Shown here: positions 34,229-42,829 of the stretch, in pieces
How positions within the stretch are numbered: position 1 is the first letter of the stretch
Layout: the number at the start of each line of letters is the position of its first letter
Assembly (NCBI GenBank): GCA_013042375.1
Contig: JABDQH010000088.1
Location: 1-43,804, forward strand
Direction of reading: 5' to 3'
DNA from: Woeseiaceae bacterium
GTDB taxonomy: Bacteria; Pseudomonadota; Gammaproteobacteria; Steroidobacterales; Woeseiaceae
DNA: 43,804 nucleotides
Position numbers and translations under genes: made by a program
Notes under the pieces: generated by a model
Seen by the model: the letters and a program-made list of their open reading frames with translations, nothing else
The model's database searches: none
What the model was told of the DNA's origin: nothing

Positions 34229-37200
34229 CTACGTGGGAGGGCCTTCAGGCCCGAATTCGTGGCTAAGACCGCTCCCGCGCCATAGCTGGAACAGGGCGGG
34301 AATCACGGCCAGCGTCAGCAGCGTTGCGCTGACCATGCCGCCGAGCATCGGCGCGGCGATACGACGCATGACCTCCGAGCCCGTGCCGGTACTGAACATG
34401 ATCGGCAACAGTCCGCCGATCGTGGCCGCCACGGTCATGATGACGGGCCGAATGCGCAACAGCGCGCCCTCGATGACGGCCTCCGCAACATCACGCCGGG
34501 ATCGCACCGTGCGCCGGCCTATGGCCTGGTTCAGGTAAACGAGCATGACGACGCCGATCTCTACGGCGACGCCGGCCAGCGCGATGAAGCCGACACCGAC
34601 CGCAACCGAGAGCTGATAGCCGAGCAGGTACAGCAGCCATAGCCCGCCGACCAGCGCCAGCGGCAGCGTGCCCATAACGATCGCGACTTCGGCAAAACGC
34701 CCGAAGTTGATGAACAACAGCAGGACGATTACGGCCAGCGTAATCGGGCCGACCACGGCGAGTCGCTCGCGCGCGCGCACCATGTACTCGTACTGCCCCG
34801 ACCACGCGAGCGAGTACCCGGCCGGCAGCTCGAGCGACTCGGCAACGACGCGCCGCGCATCGGCTACATAGGAGCCCAGGTCGCGGTCACTGATGTCGAT
34901 ATAGGTCCAGCCGTTGGGTCGCGCGTTCTCGCTCTTGATGACGGGCGGCCCGTCGACGACGCGTACGTTGGCCACATCGGCGAGCGCAATCCTCGCGCCG
35001 TTCGGCGTTACGATCGGCAACAGCCTGAGTTGCTGCACCGAATCACGCGCACGCTGCGGGTAACGCACGTTAACCGGGTAACGCTCCAGGCCTTCGACCG
35101 TCTGCGTCACGTTCATGCCGCCGACCGCCGAGCGGATGATGTCCTGGATGTCCGCGATGTTCATGCCGAATCGTGAGGCACGCTCGCGGTCAATGTCGAC
35201 GTCGACGTAGCGGCCACCCGCGACGCGCTCTGAGTAAACCGAGGCCGTGCCCGGCAGACCGTCGAGAATCTGTTCGAGCTGTCGCCCGATATCCTCGATG
35301 ACGCGCAGGTCCGGGCCGGCGATCTTGATGCCGACAGGCGTCTTGATGCCCGTTGCGAGCATATCGATGCGCGTCTTGATCGGCATGACCCAGGCATTGG
35401 TCAGGCCCGGGTACTGCACGGCTTTGTCGAGCTCGGCGCGCAGTCCTGCGGGCGACATGCCGGCGCGCCACTCGCTACGGGGTTTGAGCTGGATCACGGT
35501 CTCGATCATGGTCAAGGGCGCCGGATCGGTCGCCGTTTCGGCACGCCCGATCTTGCCGAAGACCTGCCTCACCTCGGGCACCTGTTTAATCATGCGGTTC
35601 GTGTGTTGCAGCATCTCGCGTGCCTTGTCGATCGACACGCCCGGGTAGGTCGTGGGCATGTACATGAGATCGCCCTCGTCGAGGGGCGGCATGAACTCGG
35701 AGCCGAGGCGTGTCGCCGGCCACAGGCCGATTGCGAGAATTACGGCGGCAATCGCCAGCGTCGTCCTGGGCGCCCGGATGACGGCGCCGATCACGGGACG
35801 ATAGGCGGCGACCAGCGCGCGGTTCACGGGGTTCTTCCCTTCGTGAATGACCTTGCCGCGAATGAAGTAGCCCATGAGCACGGGCACCAGCGTGATCGAC
35901 AGGCCCGCGGCGGCAGCCATGGCATAGGTCTTGGTGAAAGCAAGTGGCGCGAACAACCGGCCTTCCTGCGCTTCCAGCGTGAACACAGGCAGGAAACTCA
36001 GCGTGATGATCAGCAGCGATACGAACAGCGGCGGACCCACCTCGACCGCGGCATCGCCGATGACGCGCCAGCGATTCTCGGGCGTCAGCGCTTCCTTCTC
36101 GATGCGCTTGTGCACGTTCTCGATCATGACGATGGCCGAGTCGACCATGGCGCCAATCGCGATCGCGATGCCGCCCAGCGACATGATGTTGGCGTTGATC
36201 CCCTGTGCACGCATGACGATGAATGCAACAAGAACGCCGAGTGGCAGGCTCAATACGATGACGGCCGACGAGCGCAGGTGGAACAGGAACAGCGCGCACA
36301 CGAGCGCGACGACGATGAACTCCTTCACCAGCGTACTTTCGAGCGTCTCAACGGACCGCCGGATCAGGTCCGAGCGATCGTAGGTCGTGACGATCTCGAC
36401 GCCGTCCGGCAGGCTCTTGCCGAGTTCGGCGAGGCGCGCCTTGACCGCGTCGATCGTCGCCGACGCGTTCTCGCCCCAGCGCATGACGACGACGCCGCCC
36501 ACGACCTCGCCCTCGCCATCGAGGTCTGCGATGCCGCGCCGCATCTGCGGCCCGATGCGGATCTCGGCCACGTCCGACAGCACCAGCGGCGTACCCCGAT
36601 CGTTCACGCCGAGGGGAATGTCCTCGAGGTCGTCGACGCCCTGCAGGTAGCCCGTGGCTCGCACCATGTACTCGGCTTCGCCCATTTCGATAACCGAGCC
36701 GCCCGTTTCCGCATTGCCCCGCCGAATTGCGCGCTTGAGCTGCGCCAGCGTCACGCCGAACGCCCGCAGCTTGTCCGGATCGACGACGACCTGGTACTGG
36801 CGCACCATGCCGCCGATCGTCGCCACTTCGGCGACGCCGGGCACGGTCTGCAGCTCGTACTTGATGAACCAGTCCTGGAGGCTGCGCAGCGCGGCGAGAT
36901 CGTTCTGCCCCGTGCGATCGACGAGCGCGAACTGGAACACCCAGCCCACACCTGTCGCATCGGGTCCGAGCGACGACGTCGCATCGGCAGGCAACGTCGA
37001 CGACACCTGGTTCAGGTATTCGAGCACGCGCGATCGCGCCCAGTACAAATCGGTGCCATCTTCGAAAATGACGTAGACGTAGGAATCGCCGAAAAAAGAA
37101 TAGCCGCGCACCGTCACGGCGCGTGGTACCGACAGCATCGCCGTGGTCAGCGGGTACGTTACCTGGTCCTCGACGACCTGCGGCGCCTGCCCCGGGAACG

Positions 37201-37354
37201 ACGTCTTGACGATCACCTGGACATCCGACAGGTCGGGCAGCGCGTCGACGGGCGTCTGCCGCACCGAGTAGATGCCAATGGCCGTAACGATCAGCGCCGT
37301 GACAAGGACGAGGACACGGTTTGCGACCGACCAGCGAATAAGGGCCGCGATCAC
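34229..37354 (-). CDS. cusA: CusA, HME-RND copper/silver efflux pump subunit
   Basis: This inner-membrane RND transporter exports Cu(I) or Ag(I) through the CusCBA complex. The 1041-residue protein has 12 expected membrane helices and the helix-4 motif GAMVDSAIVMIENVHKR with the proton-relay Asp. The three methionines that bind metal in E. coli CusA (M573, M623, M672) are conserved as Met566 (LMYMPTT), Met616 (PLTMIETV) and Met665 (RIDMLATG). This supports Cu/Ag over Zn/Co. The start is GTG 37354, overlapping the cusB stop by four bases. The last codons (RGSGLSHEFGPEGPPT) and stop are formed by the REP-like element at 34233-34278, so the native C-terminus has been replaced or extended. Confidence 0.95.
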   Translation of the reverse strand: MIAALIRWSVANRVLVLVTALIVTAIGIYSVRQTPVDALPDLSDVQVIVKTSFPGQAPQVVEDQVTYPLTTAMLSVPRAVTVRGYSFFGDSYVYVIFEDGTDLYWARSRVLEYLNQVSSTLPADATSSLGPDATGVGWVFQFALVDRTGQNDLAALRSLQDWFIKYELQTVPGVAEVATIGGMVRQYQVVVDPDKLRAFGVTLAQLKRAIRRGNAETGGSVIEMGEAEYMVRATGYLQGVDDLEDIPLGVNDRGTPLVLSDVAEIRIGPQMRRGIADLDGEGEVVGGVVVMRWGENASATIDAVKARLAELGKSLPDGVEIVTTYDRSDLIRRSVETLESTLVKEFIVVALVCALFLFHLRSSAVIVLSLPLGVLVAFIVMRAQGINANIMSLGGIAIAIGAMVDSAIVMIENVHKRIEKEALTPENRWRVIGDAAVEVGPPLFVSLLIITLSFLPVFTLEAQEGRLFAPLAFTKTYAMAAAAGLSITLVPVLMGYFIRGKVIHEGKNPVNRALVAAYRPVIGAVIRAPRTTLAIAAVILAIGLWPATRLGSEFMPPLDEGDLMYMPTTYPGVSIDKAREMLQHTNRMIKQVPEVRQVFGKIGRAETATDPAPLTMIETVIQLKPRSEWRAGMSPAGLRAELDKAVQYPGLTNAWVMPIKTRIDMLATGIKTPVGIKIAGPDLRVIEDIGRQLEQILDGLPGTASVYSERVAGGRYVDVDIDRERASRFGMNIADIQDIIRSAVGGMNVTQTVEGLERYPVNVRYPQRARDSVQQLRLLPIVTPNGARIALADVANVRVVDGPPVIKSENARPNGWTYIDISDRDLGSYVADARRVVAESLELPAGYSLAWSGQYEYMVRARERLAVVGPITLAVIVLLLFINFGRFAEVAIVMGTLPLALVGGLWLLYLLGYQLSVAVGVGFIALAGVAVEIGVVMLVYLNQAIGRRTVRSRRDVAEAVIEGALLRIRPVIMTVAATIGGLLPIMFSTGTGSEVMRRIAAPMLGGMVSATLLTLAVIPALFQLWRGSGLSHEFGPEGPPT
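34233..34278. repeat. REP-like element forming the 3' end of cusA
   Basis: It starts GTGGGAGGGCCTTCAGGCCC and ends GTGGCTAAGACCGCTCCCGC, with GAATTC at the centre. It is the same family and layout as 29088-29133. It is read by cusA on the minus strand, which then stops at TAG 34229-34231. It lies between the convergent ends of the DUF465 gene and cusA. Confidence 0.85.
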
Positions 37355-38556
37355 GGCGTGTCTCCCATGCGCCGGAGTGCCGACTCGATGTTCGATTCGG
37401 AGTCGATGAGAAACTGGGCCGAGACGACGACCCGCTCACCCTCCCGCAGCCCGCGCCGGATCGCCACGCGCTCGCCGGATTCGATGCCGACCAGGACCTT
37501 GCGTGACTCGTACATCCCGTCCCCGAGGTCGATGACGACGCGCTTCGACGATCCGCCGCGGATCACCGCCTCGCGCGGCACGTGCACGATATCGTTGATT
37601 GGCGAACCGTCGATCACGACGCGCGCAAACATGTTCGGCAGCAGGCGTGCGCCTTCGTTATCGAAGCGCAGGCGCACCTTGAGTGTCCGCGTCGTCGGGT
37701 CGAGTTCGGGATTGACGTAGTCGACCCTGCCCTGCAACGTCGTGCCGGGCAGGTAGTCGAGTTCGACGGTCGCTTTGTGACCGGCTTCGACCCATGCCGA
37801 CTGCCGCTCGAATACCTCGGCGACGATCCAGACCTTGTCGATCTGCGCAATCGACATGACCTCGGTGCTCGGTGTAACGAACATGCCTTCGCGAATGCCC
37901 AGCTGCGATACCACGCCGTTCGACTCGGCGAAGATCTGCACACGCCGGCGGGCCGTTCGTTCCCGCTCGAGCCGACGAATCTCGCGCTCGGGCACACCGA
38001 GTGCCCTCAGGCGATCCCGCGACGCACCCTGCAGCCCTTCGTTACTGCCGGCGAGCGCGGCCAGGAACTCCTGCTGCGCATTGACGAGTACCGGTGAATA
38101 CAGCTCGAACAGGAGTTCGCCCTTGCGGACCGGGTCACCCGTCGCCGTCGTGGCCAGCTTCTCGACCCAGCCCTCGACGCGCGTGTGCACGTGCTGCAAC
38201 GTATCTTCGTCGTAGCCGACATAGCCGACGGTCTCGATGCGACGCGGCAACGCGCCGCGCTCGGCGACGGCCGTGCGCACACCGAGGTTGTTGACCAGCG
38301 TCGGATCGATCGACACCACCCCTCGCCTCGCCGCGACCTCGTCCGCGTACACGGGTACGAGATCCATGCCCATCGGCGATTTGCCGGGCTCGTCGCGCCG
38401 GTAATCGGGGTCCATGGGTGCAACCCAGTAAAGAACTTCGCGTGCCGCGGGCTCGGCCTGTTGCGGCGTCACGGTCGGTGCCATGTTGCGACCAATCAAT
38501 ACACCGGCGGCGAGCGCGGCAACTGCGGCGGCACCGATCAGGATCTTTGTGTTCAT
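37351..38556 (-). CDS. cusB: CusB, periplasmic adaptor of the copper/silver exporter
   Basis: This membrane-fusion protein links CusA to the outer-membrane channel and delivers metal to CusA. The 401-residue protein has an N-terminal membrane anchor (about 4-24, KILIGAAAVAALAAGVLIG). A short heavy-metal-binding segment, WVAPMDPDYRRDEPGKSPMGMDLVPVY (about 44-70), has Met residues matching the E. coli CusB start. The barrel-sandwich, beta-barrel and membrane-proximal domains follow. ATG 38556 has GGAGG upstream and overlaps the stop of the channel gene (ATGA). Its own stop overlaps the cusA start. Confidence 0.94.
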   Translation of the reverse strand: MNTKILIGAAAVAALAAGVLIGRNMAPTVTPQQAEPAAREVLYWVAPMDPDYRRDEPGKSPMGMDLVPVYADEVAARRGVVSIDPTLVNNLGVRTAVAERGALPRRIETVGYVGYDEDTLQHVHTRVEGWVEKLATTATGDPVRKGELLFELYSPVLVNAQQEFLAALAGSNEGLQGASRDRLRALGVPEREIRRLERERTARRRVQIFAESNGVVSQLGIREGMFVTPSTEVMSIAQIDKVWIVAEVFERQSAWVEAGHKATVELDYLPGTTLQGRVDYVNPELDPTTRTLKVRLRFDNEGARLLPNMFARVVIDGSPINDIVHVPREAVIRGGSSKRVVIDLGDGMYESRKVLVGIESGERVAIRRGLREGERVVVSAQFLIDSESNIESALRRMGDTP

Positions 38557-39827
38557 GGTTCGAGTCCTCCGAGGTTCGCGAGCACGGCGTAACTCCTGGC
38601 GCGTGCGACCTGCAGGCGGATGTGCTCGAGTCGCACATCCAGCTCATCGACTCGGGCGCGCATGACGTCGGAGAAATCGCCGGCGTCACTCTGGTAGGCG
38701 AGCAGGGCCGCCTCGGCCTGGGCTTGCGCCTGTTCGAGAATGCGGGACTCGTACAGGGCCAGGCGGCGCGTCAAATCCGTCCAGCGCGCGAACTCGGCGT
38801 CGAGTTCACTGCCCAGGCGCGTCTCGAGCTCGGCTCTCGAATTCACCGCTGAGCGGCGGTCACCGAGTGCCGCCGCCAGCTTCCTGTCCTGGCGTTGCCT
38901 GCCCAGAAATGGAAGCTCGACCGTCACGGCGAGACTCACAAAATCGGATCGCGGTTGACCGTCAGGCAGGAAGCCGTCGCGGTAGCCATAACCGAGATCC
39001 AGCGCCCAGCCCGGCTTCTTGTTCTGCTCCGCGACGCGGACGGCCGCGTCGTTAGCATCGACGGTCGCGCTCGCGGCGGCGAGCAACGGGTGCCTGTCCA
39101 GCCCGGCGCGCAGGTCGGCTCGATCGGGCAGCGCGTGCCAGTCCGGCAAATCCATGGCGACCGGGCGACGGGCATCCGCACCGATCCAGCGTGACAATGC
39201 GGCCCGCGCTTCCGACAGCATGCGCTCCGCGTCGATACGGCGATCCTCGAGACGACTCAGCTCGAGTTCGGCACGCAGCACGTCGTGTTGCGTCTTGCGT
39301 CCGACCGAATACAGCGACCGGGTGACCGTCGCCAGGTCCTCGAAATAGGCGCGCGACTCGTCGACGAGCGCCAGCGAGCGCTGTGCGAGGTGGGCGGCCA
39401 GCCACGCTTTGCGCACGGCCGTCAGCACGTCGTTGCCGCGCGCCTCGGCATCGTGCCCGAACGCCTCGGCCTGCGCGCTGAAACGCTCGGCTGCAGCGGC
39501 ACGCGCACGCGGAAACGCCTGCCGAAAACCGAGCTGTGCCTGCGTCATGCCCTCGGTCGAGAAACCACCGCTGCTGACAGGGAAGTTCGCCAGCCCGACG
39601 CGCATCGTGGGATCGGGCAGCCGGCCTTCGGCCACGGCCCGCTCGCGCGCCGCCACGGCGCGCGCCTGCAATGATGCACGCCCGGGCTCGTCGGTGAGCG
39701 CGAGGTTCGCCGCTTCGACAATCGTCAACGGCATTGCCGCAGCCGCGGCACTTGCCGTCGGCCACAGCGACGCGGCGATAACAAGAACAGAAATGTTGAC
39801 GGGCACTCGCCCGCGAGGAATAAACAT
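38553..39827 (-). CDS. CusC-type outer-membrane efflux channel (TolC family)
   Basis: The 424-residue protein forms the outer-membrane duct of the Cus-type pump. It has a signal peptide (about 1-28, VNISVLVIAASLWPTASA). Long alpha-helical repeats of the outer-membrane factor fold follow, e.g. PLTIVEAANLALTDEPGRASLQARAVAARERAVAEG and RVDELDVRLEHIRLQVARARSYAVLANLGGLEP. ATG 39827 follows AGGAG. It is the first large gene of a tightly overlapped channel-adaptor-pump operon. Unlike E. coli CusC there is no clear lipoprotein cysteine, so I leave the symbol empty. Confidence 0.9.
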   Translation of the reverse strand: MFIPRGRVPVNISVLVIAASLWPTASAAAAAMPLTIVEAANLALTDEPGRASLQARAVAARERAVAEGRLPDPTMRVGLANFPVSSGGFSTEGMTQAQLGFRQAFPRARAAAAERFSAQAEAFGHDAEARGNDVLTAVRKAWLAAHLAQRSLALVDESRAYFEDLATVTRSLYSVGRKTQHDVLRAELELSRLEDRRIDAERMLSEARAALSRWIGADARRPVAMDLPDWHALPDRADLRAGLDRHPLLAAASATVDANDAAVRVAEQNKKPGWALDLGYGYRDGFLPDGQPRSDFVSLAVTVELPFLGRQRQDRKLAAALGDRRSAVNSRAELETRLGSELDAEFARWTDLTRRLALYESRILEQAQAQAEAALLAYQSDAGDFSDVMRARVDELDVRLEHIRLQVARARSYAVLANLGGLEP

Positions 39828-39877
39828 GGCACCAACTCCTGCTGCAAAAACCGAAAGGGTTTACGAAGCAGGAGTGG

Positions 39878-40255
39878 CTATTTCAGATAGACGCAGTGGA
39901 GTTTGTGGAGCGCAACGTGAGGCTCCGGAGGATCCGGCGGATCGGCGGCCGCGGCATATTTCGGCGCTACCGCGGCGACCCCGGGGACCTCTGCGGGCAC
40001 GGCCTGGGCAAGGTCGTTGTCCGGCGTGACCCGATCGCCGCGCGTCGATACGCTGGCCTCGTCGACGTCACAACACTCCGACGTGTCGAGCTGCGGCTTG
40101 GGCGGACAACAGTCGTGCGCGTGCTGAGAGTCTTCGGCGACTTCGAGCGCCATCGTGCAGGGCACGAGCGCAAGATTCAGCAGCACGGCGAGCAGTAAGG
40201 CAGCGCCCCCGCGGCGCCGGCCCAGCCTGCTTGCCGATGCAAATTGCTGAATCAT
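39878..40255 (-). CDS. Small exported Cys/His protein at the head of the cus operon
   Basis: I recognise no family. The 125-residue protein has a basic start, a hydrophobic signal segment (about 16-36, GGAALLLAVLLNLALVPCTMA) and then a short mature region. That region contains HAHDCCPPKP, SECCDVDE and the C-terminal HKLHCVYLK. The vicinal cysteines with nearby histidines and the link to a Cus exporter suggest a periplasmic metal binder. CzcI-like small proteins are a loose parallel. It lies 50 bases before the channel gene on the same strand. The reading frame is open throughout, but no strong ribosome-binding site is visible. Confidence 0.7.
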   Translation of the reverse strand: MIQQFASASRLGRRRGGAALLLAVLLNLALVPCTMALEVAEDSQHAHDCCPPKPQLDTSECCDVDEASVSTRGDRVTPDNDLAQAVPAEVPGVAAVAPKYAAAADPPDPPEPHVALHKLHCVYLK

Positions 40256-40282
40256 GTCACTTTTCTAGTCTTTTCCCGGCGC

Positions 40283-40298
40283 CGATGCAAGGGCATCG
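40283..40298. promoter_or_regulatory. Inverted repeat upstream of the cus operon
   Basis: CGATGC-AAGG-GCATCG lies 28 bases before the first gene of the cus unit and 13 bases after the plsB stop. It could be an operator for a metal-responsive regulator. A weak TTGCAT-N17-TAGAAA promoter overlaps it. No regulator gene is adjacent. Confidence 0.3.
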
Positions 40299-40310
40299 AT
40301 CAAGGAAGCG

Positions 40311-42785
40311 TCAGTCCTGCCCGACGTCCGGCATCGTCAGCGACAGGATACTGTGGCGGATCTCCTCGCCGAGGACGAGCCGCGCATCGGCGCCGATCGA
40401 CGTAATTTCGCTGTCGAACTCGATCAGTCCCTCGCTGTTGCGCCGCAACACGTCCTTTTCTTCCAGCATCCTGATGAAGTCGTGAAACAGGGTCTTGTTG
40501 AAGAAATCGGGCGAGTGCAGGCCGTAGATCATCGACAGGCGCTCGGCGCTCTGCTGGCACATCGTCTCGAGCCGCGCGCGCGTGAGCTTGCCGGAACCGT
40601 TGTGCACGAGAACGGCGATGACGAGATAGAAGCGCTGCAGCATCGGCACCGTCGACTGGCCAAGCATGAGTAGCTGGAACGCCTTCGCCGAACCTGCCCC
40701 CGGGCGTACGAGCGTCCTGCCGCGTTCGCCGAGTGTGAGAATTTCCAGCTCGACGAGCGCATCGATGGCCGCGGTCGTGACGCCATCGACTTCATCCTCG
40801 TGCCACTTGAGGTACAGCTCCTTCTTCATGAACGGGTAGATCAGCCGGATCAGCCGCTGCAGCTCCTCGTGCTCGAGCTCCGTACCCTGGATGAAGCAAC
40901 AGGCGACGGCTGCCGGAACCGCGAGCAGGTGCAGGATGTTGTTGCGGAAATAGGTCATCAGGACGGCCGTGCGCTCCTCCATGTGCACGACCTCGCCCAT
41001 CGGGTGTTCGCTGCGGCTGATCACGTCGAGCTTCTCGCCGTGCTCTATGATCTCGTCGGGCGTCCAGTCCGGGATCGTGACGAGCTCCGAGTAGCGGAAG
41101 CGATTCAGCAGGTCGAGACTGAGCTGCAGCTGGCGTCGCAGCTCATACAGCCCGATCGTCTGCTTGGGTGTCGACAGCAGGACAAAGGCAAGGAGACTGT
41201 TCGGGGTCACGGCGGCGGCCGAGTTGATGTTCTGCATGATCTGGCCGCCAAGCTCGTCGACGATGCCGCCGAGCCACGCGGGCCGTTCGCCGCCCTCTGC
41301 CTTGTGGTCGCGCCAACCGGGATGAGCGCGGTCGAGCAGAGCCTCGAGTTCGATCGGCTCGGCAAAGTTGACCCAGACCTTGCCGAAGTAATCGCGCAGG
41401 GACCAGATCGAACGCACCAGCCCGCCGAGCGATTCCTTCTTCTTCGCCGCGCCGCCGAGTTCGCTGATGAAGGCGCCGCCCTCGATCAGCTTCTCGTAGC
41501 CGAAGTACACGGGCATGAATACGATCGGGCGCTTCGGATCGGTCACATAGGCGTTGATCGTCATCGCGAGCATGCCGCCCTTGGGATGCAGGAGGCGCCC
41601 CGTGCGGCTGCGGCCACCCTCGATGAAATACTCCATCGAGTGTCCCTTGTTCAGAACCTCCTGGATGTACCCATCGAATACCGCGGCGTAGAGGCGGTTG
41701 CCCTTGAAACTGCGCCGCAGGAAAAATGCGCCGCCGCGACGCAGGATGCCGCCGATAATCGGGAAGTTCAGGTTGATGCCTGCCGCCGTGTGCGGCACGT
41801 GCAGGCCTTCGTCGTACGTAACGTAAGCGAGCAGCAGGTAGTCGAAATGGCTGCGATGACAGGGCACGTAGACGACTTCCCTGTCGTTGGCCAGCTCGTG
41901 CAGCGTGTCGACGTGGTTCAGCTCGATGCCGTCGTAGATCTGGTGCCACAGCCAACGCAGGATGCGGTACAGGAAGCGAATGGTCGGGTAGGAAATGTCG
42001 GCGGCGATTTCCAGCGCGTACTTGCGTGCCTTGCGACGCGCCGCCTCGCGCGTCCCGGTATCGCCGCCGCCTTCCGCCGCGATGGCACGGCGCACGTTGG
42101 GTTTACGCAATACCTGGTTGACCAGCGTCCGTCGATGAGACAGATCGGGCCCGACGGTCGCGATGCGCCGCTGGCGGAAATGCACGCGCAGGATGCGCGA
42201 CGCCTTTCGATAGGCGATCTCCGGCGTTCTCTCGTCGAGTTCCAGCGAGCGCAGTGGCAAGGCTCGGCTGAACCTCAACAGCGTGCTGCGGCCGTGCAGT
42301 ATCGTCGTGATGAACTTGCGAATGCGCCCGACCGCTTCCCAGTTCTCGGAGTACAGCAGCTTGATGAGCGAGCCTTCTTTCTCGGGCGAACGCCCCCAGT
42401 AGATCGCAACCGGTATCAACAACAGTTCCGTGTCGCCCTTGCGCGCAGCCTCGACGAGCCGCTTGAGACGCTGTGACCCGGTCTTGCGCGGACGGCGAAC
42501 CAGGAAGCCCCGCATACGACGCAGGACGACGAAGCGTCTGTACTCGAAGTTACCGCAGAAGCCGAACGACTCCGTCGGAGACGGCAGGCCGAATTTCTCG
42601 CACGCCTGTTCCAGCGCCAGCACATCGGCCAGGCCGCCCGTCTCCAGCACATAACAGACGGCGGCGTTCGTATCCGTGATGTACTCGGACGGATCGTCGG
42701 GGTGAATAGCCGGCCGCGCCCAAATGGAAAAGACCTTGCCGGCGAACCAGTACAGCGGCCGGAGCAAAAAATCCGCGACGTGCAT
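40311..42785 (-). CDS. plsB: Glycerol-3-phosphate 1-O-acyltransferase PlsB
   Basis: PlsB makes lysophosphatidic acid at the inner membrane, the first committed step of phospholipid synthesis. The 824-residue protein is close to E. coli PlsB (807). The catalytic acyltransferase motif VPCHRSHFDYLL has His310 and Asp315, and the other blocks are FFLRRSFKGNRLYAAVF, FIEGGRSRTGRLLHPKGGMLAMT and VFMPVYFGYEKLIEG. I place the start at ATG 42785 (HVADFLLRPLYWFAGKVF). A longer frame to 42836 would cross the divergent promoter and the start of the next gene. Confidence 0.95.
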   Translation of the reverse strand: MHVADFLLRPLYWFAGKVFSIWARPAIHPDDPSEYITDTNAAVCYVLETGGLADVLALEQACEKFGLPSPTESFGFCGNFEYRRFVVLRRMRGFLVRRPRKTGSQRLKRLVEAARKGDTELLLIPVAIYWGRSPEKEGSLIKLLYSENWEAVGRIRKFITTILHGRSTLLRFSRALPLRSLELDERTPEIAYRKASRILRVHFRQRRIATVGPDLSHRRTLVNQVLRKPNVRRAIAAEGGGDTGTREAARRKARKYALEIAADISYPTIRFLYRILRWLWHQIYDGIELNHVDTLHELANDREVVYVPCHRSHFDYLLLAYVTYDEGLHVPHTAAGINLNFPIIGGILRRGGAFFLRRSFKGNRLYAAVFDGYIQEVLNKGHSMEYFIEGGRSRTGRLLHPKGGMLAMTINAYVTDPKRPIVFMPVYFGYEKLIEGGAFISELGGAAKKKESLGGLVRSIWSLRDYFGKVWVNFAEPIELEALLDRAHPGWRDHKAEGGERPAWLGGIVDELGGQIMQNINSAAAVTPNSLLAFVLLSTPKQTIGLYELRRQLQLSLDLLNRFRYSELVTIPDWTPDEIIEHGEKLDVISRSEHPMGEVVHMEERTAVLMTYFRNNILHLLAVPAAVACCFIQGTELEHEELQRLIRLIYPFMKKELYLKWHEDEVDGVTTAAIDALVELEILTLGERGRTLVRPGAGSAKAFQLLMLGQSTVPMLQRFYLVIAVLVHNGSGKLTRARLETMCQQSAERLSMIYGLHSPDFFNKTLFHDFIRMLEEKDVLRRNSEGLIEFDSEITSIGADARLVLGEEIRHSILSLTMPDVGQD

Positions 42786-42817
42786 GGCAGCAAAGTCTAC
42801 CGAAAAGACCGGGCGGT

Positions 42818-42823
42818 TATAAT
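42818..42823 (+). promoter_or_regulatory. -10 box TATAAT, possibly giving a leaderless mRNA
   Basis: A perfect TATAAT ends six bases before the ATG of the plus-strand gene at 42830. Transcription from it would begin at about the A of the start codon. The -35 position (GTCTAC) is poor. There is no ribosome-binding site, which fits a leaderless transcript. Confidence 0.45.
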
Positions 42824-42829
42824 CGGCCG

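Noticed and set aside
35603-37720. 705-codon plus-strand open frame opposite cusA and cusB
   Set aside because: This is a shadow of the RND pump genes in high-GC DNA. The translation is rich in Arg, Asp and His with no domains.
38550-38575. GGTTCGAGTCC, a tRNA T-loop-like string
   Set aside because: There is no acceptor stem or anticodon arm around it. It is the complement region of the channel gene end and the cusB ribosome-binding site.
40800-42476. 558-codon plus-strand open frame opposite plsB
   Set aside because: It is antisense to a clear PlsB with intact catalytic motifs and has shadow-type composition.
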